Shown piece after piece: positions 52,196-61,466 of a DNA stretch of 64,000 nt. Source of the DNA: Anastatus disparis (taxonomy: Eukaryota > Arthropoda > Insecta > Hymenoptera > Eupelmidae); assembly GCA_017163975.1 (NCBI GenBank), contig JAFFSR010000347.1:10904430-10968429 (forward strand), given 5' to 3'. The translations under genes were made by a program, and so were the position numbers. The notes under the pieces are model-generated. The model searched no databases. It was not told where the DNA came from and saw nothing but the letters and a program-made list of their open reading frames with translations. Every line of letters begins with the position of its first letter. The first letter of the stretch is position 1.

Positions 52196-52267
52196 CTAAG
52201 CCGGTTCTGTATTACCTGATACAAAAGCGGTTGCAGTTTCTGTATCATTGATACAGAACCGGCTTAG
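52196..52267 (+). repeat. 17-bp perfect inverted repeat after the LINE
   Basis: CTAAGCCGGTTCTGTAT (52196-52212) and its exact reverse complement (52251-52267) enclose a 38-nt loop that itself contains a GATACA/TGTATC pair. It starts 12 bp after the ORF2 stop, so it may be the element's terminal RNA hairpin. Confidence 0.75.
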
Positions 52268-52452
52268 GTTTTTGATGGGGTGGGGAAAGCATTTCTGTAT
52301 CATCTGAGCTAGACCCGATATAGGGTTTCGCGGTGGGGAACCGATTGTAGCTCAGTGAGTTGGCATCGGTGTGGTATTTTTCAGGGAAGTCCCGCAGTCA
52401 GTTACAGGACTTTCAAGCACTGTTCCCATTCTTATCTACTTTGTTAAAAACT

Positions 52453-53104
52453 TTATAGCTTTTTATATTTTATATCTTTAGACGGCATTTCTGATTTATA
52501 TTTTTCATAGTACTCTTTCCATGTTGTTTTCTCATCCTTCACCTTTTTATCAGGTGAAAGAAGAGGAGTGTACTCTAAACAATTTTGAGTGGTAAGACTT
52601 GGAGTCTGTCCCATGATGAAATCAATGTAAATCATGATGTCTTTGCTTTTTATAGAAAGTGATGGGAGCCCCAACTTTCGCCCTATCTGTGAGGTACAAC
52701 CAAGAATCGCCACTGGTGAACCTCTTACTCCGAGAAGTAGGAAGTGCACCCGTAACTCGTATACCTCTCCGTTAACTTCCAAGCGCTTAAGCCAAGGAGA
52801 ACTCGAGACCTTTTCCGTTGTCATCATCTAAATACTTCACAAACAACTCGTAATTTTGAATGGCCTCTCTTAACTTGAAGTAAAACCCCTTATTCTCCTG
52901 TAAGGCTCTACATGCGCGAGATGGAATAGAAATGCGCCATTCACCATCTGAAGCTGCCATCAATCTAAACTTATCCTTTATTTTAGCTGGTCTAAACTCA
53001 CTCACATAATAAGTCTGATCTTTCTTTAAGGGAAATATATTCCTCGATTGCTCGATTTGCTCGATGGACGCGTCCACGAGCTGCCTCGTTGAATTTATCA
53101 AGAT
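52453..53104 (-). pseudogene. Unrecognised gene with a frame change, Polinton-associated cluster
   Basis: From ATG 53104 (MDLDKFNEAARGR) a frame runs about 36 codons to a stop. The overlapping frame 53101-52787 continues (RNIFPLKKDQTYYVSEFRPA and KDKFRLMAASDGEWRISIPS), and frame 52827-52453 finishes (GCTSQIGRKLGLPSL and a Lys-rich end). I do not recognise it. It probably was one gene of about 215 codons with two frame changes. A second, short remnant of it lies at 53250-53330. Confidence 0.4.
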
Positions 53105-53249
53105 CCATATTTGTTTGATAGAGAATTCTAAGTTTACTTAGCAGAATCTGATGAATGAATGACTCGAGCTGGTTTAGAAGTTCTCTTAAGTAGCGGTCAA
53201 GCCGTGGCTACTGCTCAGATCTCCCCCTCCATAGCAATCAATAAAACAA

Positions 53250-53330
53250 AAACTTTGTTTTTAGGAAGTGGTGAGAGCCCCAACCATCGCCCTCCACCTG
53301 TGAGATACATCCATTAATCATTATCTCTCC
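53250..53330 (-). pseudogene. Remnant duplicate of the neighbouring unknown gene
   Basis: AGTGGTGAGAGCCCCAACC followed by ATCGCCCT and CTGTGAG(A)TACA closely match 52655-52700 in the same orientation, so part of the gene was once duplicated. Confidence 0.5.
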
Positions 53331-53370
53331 TTTTTACTTCCTATGGTAGCATAAATCAACTTATTTATTT

Positions 53371-53838
53371 TTAGTAAAGTATCTCTTCATAAGTCTGACA
53401 TTGTGCAGAGCACAATGACAGACGAGCTTCGTACGTATCATTGTGATTTGGACAAACAGTCACAAGCTTTATTTTATCAGTTGGTGGAAAACCCATTTCT
53501 GTGACGTCGCATACTTTGAACTTGAAGCGTTCTAGCCATTTTTTTCTTATACGACCCACGACAAAAATTTTGGTCGCATCACGTAAGGCTTCTCTAAGAA
53601 TATTGCCTACGTCAGTATAGGAAATGGTACCAGAGTTCCATGATAAACCATGGTAATAATATTATAACCACGTAATTTGTTCTTTGCACTCGTCCGAAAG
53701 TCTACGCCAGGAATATGGTTTGTTGAAAAGGAGTACTAGAGGTTCGGTATCGTCGTTGAGCGGCATTACAGCCAACTCTTTGAGAATATAGTCATCACCA
53801 GACTGTTTGAAACCTTGCATATTCACCAAGTCATCCAT
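53371..53838 (-). pseudogene. Exonuclease-like gene, copy 2, one in-frame stop
   Basis: From ATG 53838 a frame of 156 codons is interrupted only by TAA at 53664-53662. Blocks in order: MDDLVNMQGFKQ and DYILKELAV at the start, FNKPYSWRRLSDE, HGLSWNSGTISYTDV, ATKIFVVGRIRKKWLERF and a Cys/His end CPNHN...LCSAQC. It shares all blocks with 54384-54019 and with the spliced copy at 7168-8035. The usual first Asp is Asn here (VNMQGF). A DEDDh-type nuclease fold is inferred only from motif order. Confidence 0.5.
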
Positions 53839-54018
53839 ACTGATTAATAACTTTTTTACAGTTCTGTTTCACTGTATTTGCACGAGTGTCTTCTCAGTCC
53901 ATAACCCAATCACTGAAATCACTGAAATACAACTTTTGTATTGATTTAACGTTTTAACAGCACATGTATTTTTATACATGCAATTATGATGTGAACAAGA
54001 GACTGTTTCAGTTAGCCG

Positions 54019-54384
54019 TTAATTGAAATGGGGAATACCCAGTTCACTAATATCCACAGCTTTAAAATCAAACTTCTCTAACCACTCTTTTTTTACTTTA
54101 CCAATCACAAAAACTTGTGTAACGTTCTGCAGAGTTTGTAGAAGAATTTTTTCTATTTCAGTATAGTCATGATCTCCAGAATTCCAAGCTAGTTCATGAT
54201 AGCAAAGCTCGAGCCAGAGATTTTCACGCTTGTATTTTGTAGTTAACTTTTTCCAAGAAAAGGGCGGTTTGAAAATATGCACCGTTGGTTCGGACTACTC
54301 AGTAAGAAGAACAACAGCCAACTCTTTTAAAACAAACACTTTACCTGGCTTTTTGAAACCTTGTAAGTCCATTGCGTGTTCCAT
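54019..54384 (-). pseudogene. Exonuclease-like gene, copy 3, one in-frame stop and short C-terminus
   Basis: From ATG 54384 the frame reads MDLQGFKKPGKVFVLKELAV, then a TAG at 54297-54295, then FKPPFSWKKLTTKYKRENLW, WNSGDHDYTEIEKIL and VFVIGKVKKEWLEKFD, ending at a stop at 54019. The Cys/His end present in copy 2 is lost. Copies 2 and 3 are adjacent in the same orientation, so the gene was duplicated in tandem. Confidence 0.5.
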
Positions 54385-54436
54385 CTTGTTAAAGAATGAG
54401 ATCTCAGCTCGCTCTCGCTTTCATATATCCTATTAT

Positions 54437-54490
54437 CTCCACTCTTTTGCAGACTATCCCCACTCCTATGCAGACTGTCCCCACTCCCTT
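54437..54490. repeat. 21-bp repeat, 2.5 units
   Basis: CCACTC(C/T)T(A/T)TGCAGACT(A/G)TC occurs twice and a half. It lies between the exonuclease-like gene and the capsid-like gene. Confidence 0.7.
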
Positions 54491-55569
54491 TAGACTAATT
54501 TTCTGACATCACTGCTTATGGCGTTGTATTCTATGATTCTATCATGTAAGATTAGACAGTAAGCTGAAGTTCCAACTGGAAAGTTTTGTTTGGTCTCAAA
54601 TTCAAGACGAACATCAATTGGAGCACTCTTCACAGAATCATTTTGTTTTGAACAATCGATGACTATTAGTGGCATGTGATTGATATAATTTGATTTTTTC
54701 AGCATTGGCTCGGGCTCCTTCCCATAGTATGCATTTTGGAAATTAGCGTACATATCGTATAATATTGCATACTGATTATTGACAGTATAAAGATTCATAT
54801 TTCCGTAAGGATAGTATGTAGAATTGAGAAATAGTTTTACGTTGCTCGAATTGCAGTGATCAAACTGACTAGTATTAGCAGTTTTTTGTCCTTTTCGATT
54901 TGTCTGGTAACCAAGAATGATAAAACGAGGCTTTTCCAGCTGATTGTATGTTTTGATTGTCCATACATGTCTCGTTGATGCCAGTAATAATGGATATTCG
55001 TATTATTCCCAGGAACGAAAACTCATTGAGATGGGTTTATTTTTCTCGATTTGTCAAAGCATGCAAATTTTACATTCATTGGATAACTGTATGTGAGGCA
55101 TAAGCCACTCGATCCTTAAAAGGTCAATTTTGAAATCTTCGTAAGCATTAGTAACATTCGGTGTTTGTATTACTGCGTTAATATCGTTCCTGGATCTCGA
55201 GAGGATATGTTCATGTTTAACATTGACTATGATTTTGAGATAATCTTCGGCGAAGCCTAAACTCATACTGAGAGGTATGAGAATATCAAAATAGCAATTG
55301 TTATTAATGATCTTCCGAGTTTCCGTTATATCAATCCAATCAGCATTTTCTATAATCAAACTCTGACAAGGGTTGAGTGATACCCAACCCTTCATAACGG
55401 TGGTCAATCCAACATTCTTACAGCGATCGATCTCTATAGCATTAATTTCATAGCGAACTTCCTCGAATAGATAACAGATGCCGTTATTAACTAAGTTAGT
55501 TCGTGCTAAAGCAGTGCCATCTTGTTGAGTTAATTTTCCCACTATGTGTAGAGAACTCCGCGAAGGCAA
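54490..55569 (-). pseudogene. Capsid-like protein gene, 359 codons with two in-frame stops
   Basis: One continuous frame from ATG 55569 to the stop at 54490 is broken only by TGA at 55056-55054 and TAA at 55005-55003. Visible blocks are LFEEVRYEINAIEID, CYFDILIPLSMSLGFAEDY, VNVKHEHILSRS near the middle, YPYGNMNLYTV, and MPLIVIDCSKQNDSVK and SAYCLILHDRIIEY near the end. The alternating hydrophobic pattern fits beta-sandwich capsid proteins. I remember similar proteins in insect genomes beside Polinton-type elements and take it as a double-jelly-roll major capsid candidate, but that needs a structure comparison. With only two point stops it decayed recently. Confidence 0.5.
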
Positions 55570-55689
55570 AAGATTTGAATCTTGATGTTAAATTGATATG
55601 CAAATTTCATCGCTATTATTGAAATTTGATGAGATGTAAGACTGGTACGCGTGCACCTCACCAGTGAGCTATTGACTCATCCAATCCCA

Positions 55690-57945
55690 CACAGCATGGA
55701 AGATTTCACTGAAATATTTTGAATTATTCCACTGAAATATTTCAATGGAACCTTCCATGCAGACTATTGAAGTCTTCACGGAATATTTCAAAATATTCCA
55801 ATAGGATCTTCCATTGAAAGCTTCAAGGAATATTTCAGAAATATTTCAAAGGAATGTTCAAAAACTTTTCCGAAACATTCCATGAAATATTTACGGAAGA
55901 TTTCTAAAATATTTCATAAAATATTCCATGTAATGTTTATAAAATATTCCAGTGAAATTGTGTCATGGAAAGTTCCAGAAACATTCCATGAACATTTCGC
56001 TAGGAGATTCAGAAAACTTTTAAATCGTACAGCGAAATATTACACAAATCTTCCATAAATATTCCACGAAATATTTCACAGAAAGATTTAAGTAATCTTC
56101 CAGTGGAATATTTCATGAAAGATTTCAGAAAGATTCTATAAACAGTTCACTAGAAATTCCAAAAAACTTTAAAATCGTACAGCGGAATATTACATAAATC
56201 TTCCATAAATATTCCAGGAGATATTTCACAGAAAGATTTAAGTAATCTTCCAGTGGAATATTTCATGGAAGATTTCAGAAAGATTCCATAAACATTTCAC
56301 TGGAAGATTCCAAAAAACTTTTAAATCGTACAGCGGAATATTACATAAATCTTCCATAAATATTCCATGAAATATTTCACAGAAAGTTTTAAGTGATCTT
56401 CCAGTGGAATATTTCATAAAAGATTTCAAAGAGTTTCCATAAACATTTCACTGGAAGATTCCAAAAAACTTCAAAATCGTACAGCGGAATATTACATAAA
56501 TCATCCATAAATATTCCACGAAATATTTCACAGAAAGATTTAAGTAATCTTCCGGTTAAATATTTTATGAAAGATTTCAGAAAAATTCCATAAACATTTT
56601 ACTGGAAGATTCCAAAAAACTTTTAAATCGTACAGCGGAATATTACATAAATCTTCCATAAATATTCCATGGAATATTTCACAGAAAGTTTTGAGTAATC
56701 TTCCAGTGGAATATTTCATGCAAGATTTCAGAAAGATTCCATAAACATTTCACTGGAAAATACCAAAAAACTTCAAAATCGTACAGCGGAATATTAGATA
56801 AATCTTCCATGAATATTCCACGAAATATTTCACAGAAAGATTTAAGTAATCCTCCAGTGGAATATTTCATGGAAGATTTCAGAAAGATTCCATAAACATT
56901 TCACTGGAAGATTCCAAAAAACTTTTAAATCGTACAGCCGAATATTACATAAATCTTCCATAAATATGCCATGAAATATTTCACAGAAAGTTTTGAGTAA
57001 TCATCCAGTGGAATATTTCATGAAAGATTTCAAAAGAATACATGAACTTTTCACTGGAAGATTCCGATGAACTTTGAAATCCTACAGCAGAATATTACAT
57101 AAATCTTCCATAAATATTCCAAGTAATATTTCACAGAAAGATTTAAGTAATCCTCCAGTGGAATATTTCATGAAAGATTTTAGGAAGATTCCATAAACAT
57201 TTCGGTGAAAGATTCCGATAAACTTCAAAATCGTACAGCGGAATATTACATAAATCTTCCATAAATATTCCATGAAATATTTTACAGATAGTTTTGAGTA
57301 ATCTTTCAGTGGAATATTTCATGAAAGATTTCAAAAGAATACATAAACATTTCACTGGAAGATTCCGATTAACTTTAAAATCGTAAAGCGGAATATTACA
57401 TAAATCTCCCATGAATATTCCATGAAATATTTCACAGAAAGTTTTGAATAATCTTTTAGTGGAATATTTCATGAAAGATTTAAAAAAGAATACATAAACA
57501 TTTCACTGGAAGATTCCGATGAACTTTAAAATCGTACAGCGGAATATTACATAAATCCTCCATAAAAATTCCACGAAATATTTCACAGAAAGATTTAAGT
57601 GATCCTCCAGTGGAATATTTCATGGCAGATTTCAGAAAGATTCCATAAACATATCACTGCAAGATTCCAAAAAACATTTAAATTGTACAGCGGAGTATTA
57701 CATAAATCTTTCATAAATATTCCACGAAATATTTCACGCAAAGTTTACAGTAAACTTCTGGTGGAATATTTCATGAAAGATTTCAGGAAGATTCCATAAA
57801 CATTTCGCTGAAAGATTTCGATAAACTTCAAAGCGTACAGCGGAATATTACATAAATCTTCCATAAATATTCTATGAAATATTTCACAGATAGTTTTGAG
57901 TAATCTTCCAGTGGAATATTTCATGAAAGATTTCAAAAAGAATAC
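55690..57945. repeat. 150-bp satellite, about 13 units, with a simpler start
   Basis: CAGTGGAATATTTCATG recurs at about 56101, 56251, 56402, 56552, 56704, 56854, 57006, 57156, 57307, 57457, 57608, 57757 and 57908, giving a period of 150-151 bp. Each unit also contains AATCGTACAGCGGAATATTA and CTTCCATAAATATTCCA. The first 270 bp consists of the shorter sub-repeat GAAATATTTCA. The period is a multiple of three, so the minus strand shows repeated 63-codon frames (CNIPLYD, WNLSEIFHEIFHWK), which are by-products. Confidence 0.92.
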
Positions 57946-58984
57946 ATACTATATTGTATGCAAAAACAATTTGCCTCCTCCTAAATGGCGTATCTGATAT
58001 GGGTCACTTAAAAGGGTATCAAAAAATATTAAGAAAGCCAAAATTACAGACCCCTAAACCCCATGTAGGAGTTATAAAGCTGAAAAACGTGATTTTCCTA
58101 TTTTATTTTTTTACAGCTAGGCTCTGCATTTCAGAAACTTGTAAAAAATCATGAAAGTAGGTTTTCCTTTTCAAAATAATTACAATTTTTTACGAAACTC
58201 AAAACCTCAAAATTGGCTCCGAAAAACCTCATTAAAATTTTAAATCAGTGTTTTTACATCCCAAATTTCGAGGCACTAAACTCAATATAGGTATTTTTTA
58301 TGTATTTTTTCCTGCTCTTCACGATGCCGTCATTAGTTTACAAAAAAAAAAAAATGGTGGCACACCCAATTTTCGGCCAAAAATCGTTTTTTGGCTTTTT
58401 ACGGGGTTTTAAGCATTAATAATGAAATAAATTACTGTATTATGGCTCTAAATAACACTTTTTCTATATTTTTCTACTTTCTGTTGAGTTCTGAAATCAG
58501 ATTGAAGATATTTTCAGCTGAACACGCTATCCTACGCTCAGAAACGGTTTTTGTGGGGTTATTTAAAGATTTTGTTGTGTGATTTGGCATCTTAGAGATT
58601 TGGAAAGACATATTTTGATAATACATACATGTCCTTTACAACTGTATACTCAGATTTGCAATATTTTAATCCATAAACCATGAAAATTTACCGAAATCTA
58701 ATTTTTTTGAGGTTATGTAATAATTTCATTTGATTATATTCCATTTAAATAGCTTAAATAACAAATATTAGTACTTTGAGTATAAGCTGTTACTTGAATT
58801 TTTAAAGTTTGGAACTTTACAGATTCCAGATTTCAAAACAAGTATATATACTTGAAAATCGTAACTTTATATACTCAAGTGATGCTTGTAAATTCGGACC
58901 TAAGCTAGCTTTGACCTGTATTGTTTGGATTAGTGAGTAACTGTTTTAGGATTGAATTAATGGACCCAACTCAAATAACACTTG
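57946..58984. other. No gene seen
   Basis: No frame with motifs. A 16-bp palindrome CAAGTATATATACTTG lies at 58839-58854. Confidence 0.5.
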
Positions 58985-58987
58985 TTA

Positions 58988-59111
58988 GGGCCTTTGCACG
59001 ATAAAAGAATAACGCGAGAAAATAGGAATAAGAGGGAATAAGGGTACTTATGCACCAATTATTCCTCTTATGCTTGTTAGGTCCATGGACATAGACAGCT
59101 TGCAAAGGCCC
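58988..59111. mobile_element. Harbinger-type MITE, 124 bp
   Basis: Ends GGGCCTTTGCA (58988-58998) and TGCAAAGGCCC (59101-59111) are perfect inverted repeats, flanked by TTA at 58985-58987 and 59112-59114. A 3-bp TTA duplication with GGG/GGC ends is typical of PIF/Harbinger. Confidence 0.82.
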
Positions 59112-59114
59112 TTA

Positions 59115-59303
59115 GGCTCGAATTTATAGTCGACACTTAACACTCAGCACTCGGATCTCAACCCTCAGATCTCAAAGTTTTATTGTTCTGTGTTCCCTAT
59201 AAAGCATGTCTACGTTTATAGGGAACACGGTACAATGGAACTTTGAGATCTGAGGGTTGAGATCCGAGTACTGAGTGTTGAGTGTCGACTATAAATTCGA
59301 GCC
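59115..59303. mobile_element. Palindromic Harbinger-type MITE, 189 bp, abutting the first
   Basis: GGCTCGAATTTATAGTCGAC at 59115 is matched inverted at the 59303 end, and the pairing continues almost to an 11-nt centre (GCATGTCTACG). TTA at 59112-59114 and 59304-59306 flanks it. The left TTA is shared with the MITE at 58988-59111. Confidence 0.85.
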
Positions 59304-59371
59304 TTACTCATACCTCATTCTGTCTTTATCTGTCTCATGATAAGAAAAAATACAGATATAATCATTACCTA

Positions 59372-59746
59372 AGAGGAGGTCACGTATCTCTGTCCCTTTC
59401 TAATAAAAATTGAGTTTTTTACAGAAACCTAATAACTTTAGCAAAAATGGAGAGAAAGCCGCATCACGTATCAAAAAAGCAATATTTTCTTTGATAAGAA
59501 AGAATTAATTTTATTGCTTTGTTTTCAAAAAAACCTTGAAAAACTTAAATCATAGAGGTTAGGGTGGACAATTTGGTTTTTCAAGGTTTTCTTGAGAACG
59601 AAGCAATAAAATTAATTTTTCTTATTAAAGAAAACATTGCTTTTTCGATACAAGGTCGCGCTTTCTCTTCATTTTTGCAAAAGTTATTAGTTTTTGTAAA
59701 AAAATCATTTCTTTATTAGAAAAGACAGAGATACGCGACCTCCTCT
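59372..59746. mobile_element. Palindromic MITE with TA target duplication, 375 bp
   Basis: Ends AGAGGAGGTC and GACCTCCTCT border arms of about 165 bp that include ACGTATCTCTGTC-type and AATAAAATTAATTTTTCTTA-type blocks. TA flanks both ends (59370-59371, 59747-59748), pointing to the Tc1/mariner class or relatives. Confidence 0.75.
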
Positions 59747-60124
59747 TAAATATTTTTAAATTCGAATCTTAAAACAGAAAACTTGTAACGGATAGGATTT
59801 TACTGTTAGGATGCCAGATGCTTCAGCGATCCAGAATTCAGGATTTAAGATTTATTCAAATAAGAAAAATAATAAATTAATTTAACTTCAAATATATTCT
59901 TAAATAAAATAATAAAATACAAAAGCAAATATAACAGTAGTTATTTGTATTCACAAGTCAGCAGTCTGAAACAAATGAAAAATGACGTTGTTCTTAGTTT
60001 TCCAATAATTAAACTAATATGCGTTTTGAAATAAACTTAAAACCTAACTAGCGGTATTAAATTTGAGATTTCGTGAAAGCGCAAACATAATTCTAGAAGG
60101 TGCAAAACCCTTAATTGCCTCCCG

Positions 60125-60610
60125 ACCACGAGCGATCCCGTAATACGACTGCAATTACTGGTTGCCAAGATAAATTCGTTTTGCAATCACGCGTAATCAC
60201 CTGACCTACAACCCGAACCTAACTTAGTGCAATAAGGATGTCTTTAACTGAGACTCTCATACGACCACGAGCAATCCCGTGGACCGCATAACAGCCGTCG
60301 GTTATTCTTATATTACCATATAGTCACGTGCAATCACCTGTACCATATGGCAATACTCCAAGACAGGAAGGACGGAAATCTAGGTTACCTCACGCATGAG
60401 CAATCCCATGTACTATGATGCAACGATAGACTTTATTGTACCACCTGCTCCACAATAACGTGCGATCACATATATTATAAAATAGGTTCAACAGCTCCCC
60501 TAGGAATTGATCTTGGTCGAAATCATATATCACCAAGTGTGATCCCTTAGCGATAAATATCTCGACCCATTGTATTAATTCCCAATAATACTACTTGCGA
60601 TCACATGAGT
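60125..60610. repeat. Array of eight regularly spaced imperfect palindromes
   Basis: Sites at about 60127, 60188, 60266, 60325, 60395, 60458, 60533 and 60592 share the core (A/T)G(C/T)(G/A)ATC(A/C)C. Odd sites read GCAATCCC or GCGATCCC and even sites read GCAATCACCTG or GCGATCACAT, so there are two alternating types with a spacing of about 66 bp. Several cores sit in flanking inverted repeats: CCACG/CGTGG at site 3 and ATAATACT/AGTATTAT at site 8. The sequence between the sites is not repeated. No function is known to me. Confidence 0.7.
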
Positions 60611-60775
60611 ATTATCCGGAATAAATACCGGAAGACCTCGGGCAGGACTGACTCACTTTGGTTCACGGCGCTGCTTATATACGCCTGATTCGCCATATTC
60701 CACTATATTCCTCAGGAACAAGCGAACCTATCCCTACTCTATTACTTTAAACGCTTGGTCTAAGGAATTGGACTC

Positions 60776-60778
<3 letters not shown>

Positions 60779-60852
<74 letters not shown>
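60779..60852. repeat. CT then TA microsatellite
   Basis: About 17 CT units followed by about 19 TA units. Confidence 0.95.
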
Positions 60853-60857
<5 letters not shown>

Positions 60858-61466
60858 TACACATACTCTATGACTAACTATATACAATATGAATGATGCT
60901 AAAGAATACTCATACTATTATATTCGATAGCAGACGCATTCTGTTACAAACTATTAAGTAATTCGAAATAAATCATTTTGTTTTTGATTGTTGGAGTTTA
61001 TGATGTATATTAATGTGAGTATGATAAAACTTTTATCAAATAGAAATATCTTTATAACCTATTCCATGTAATTTAAAAAATCATTATTAATATTTCTATT
61101 GCAGAAAACAGTCATACGTATTCCGATACATAAATATTTTAAATTATCATGGAAATAGTGGATAAATTATTATTGGTATTGTTATTATACTTTTACTGAC
61201 TTAGATATGTAATATCCTAGAACATCTGTTTTGCATCAGAATTTATGTGCACATAATCTACTTCATAAGATTATATACAATATTCATTGGCTTGTTACAA
61301 TATCTATATTGAAAGTTTTAGTAATAATATATATTATATATATTCTTAATTGAATCGATAATCATCCATTGATGGTGTATAAAAAATTATTAATGTAAAG
61401 TTTTCGAAGATTAACAATTGATTTTTAAACATTTCTTTTTATGAATTTTATGGAATATTTATAGAT
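60853..61466. other. No gene seen
   Basis: AT-rich DNA upstream of the transposase remnant. Confidence 0.5.

Larger units (their letters stand above)
48240..52267 (+). mobile_element. Decayed jockey-like non-LTR retrotransposon
   Basis: In order on the plus strand: ORF1 pieces ending in zinc knuckles (48262-49221), endonuclease pieces (49330-50467), RT pieces (50701-51608) and a C-terminal piece (51717-52184). A 17-bp inverted repeat (52196-52267) follows the last stop. Knuckle-bearing ORF1 and the RT motifs suggest the jockey/I group. At least six frame breaks show it is dead. Confidence 0.8.

Noticed and set aside
52341..52430. tRNA-like A box (TAGCTCAGTGAGTTGGC) after the jockey-like element
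   Set aside because: No B box or cloverleaf follows at the right distance.
56238..57936. Repeated 63-109-codon frames in the satellite
   Set aside because: They arise because 150 is a multiple of three; stops differ from unit to unit and no start or codon bias is kept.
59803..60780. Possible solo LTR beginning TGTTAGGATGCC
   Set aside because: No matching CA end with a flanking target duplication could be found.
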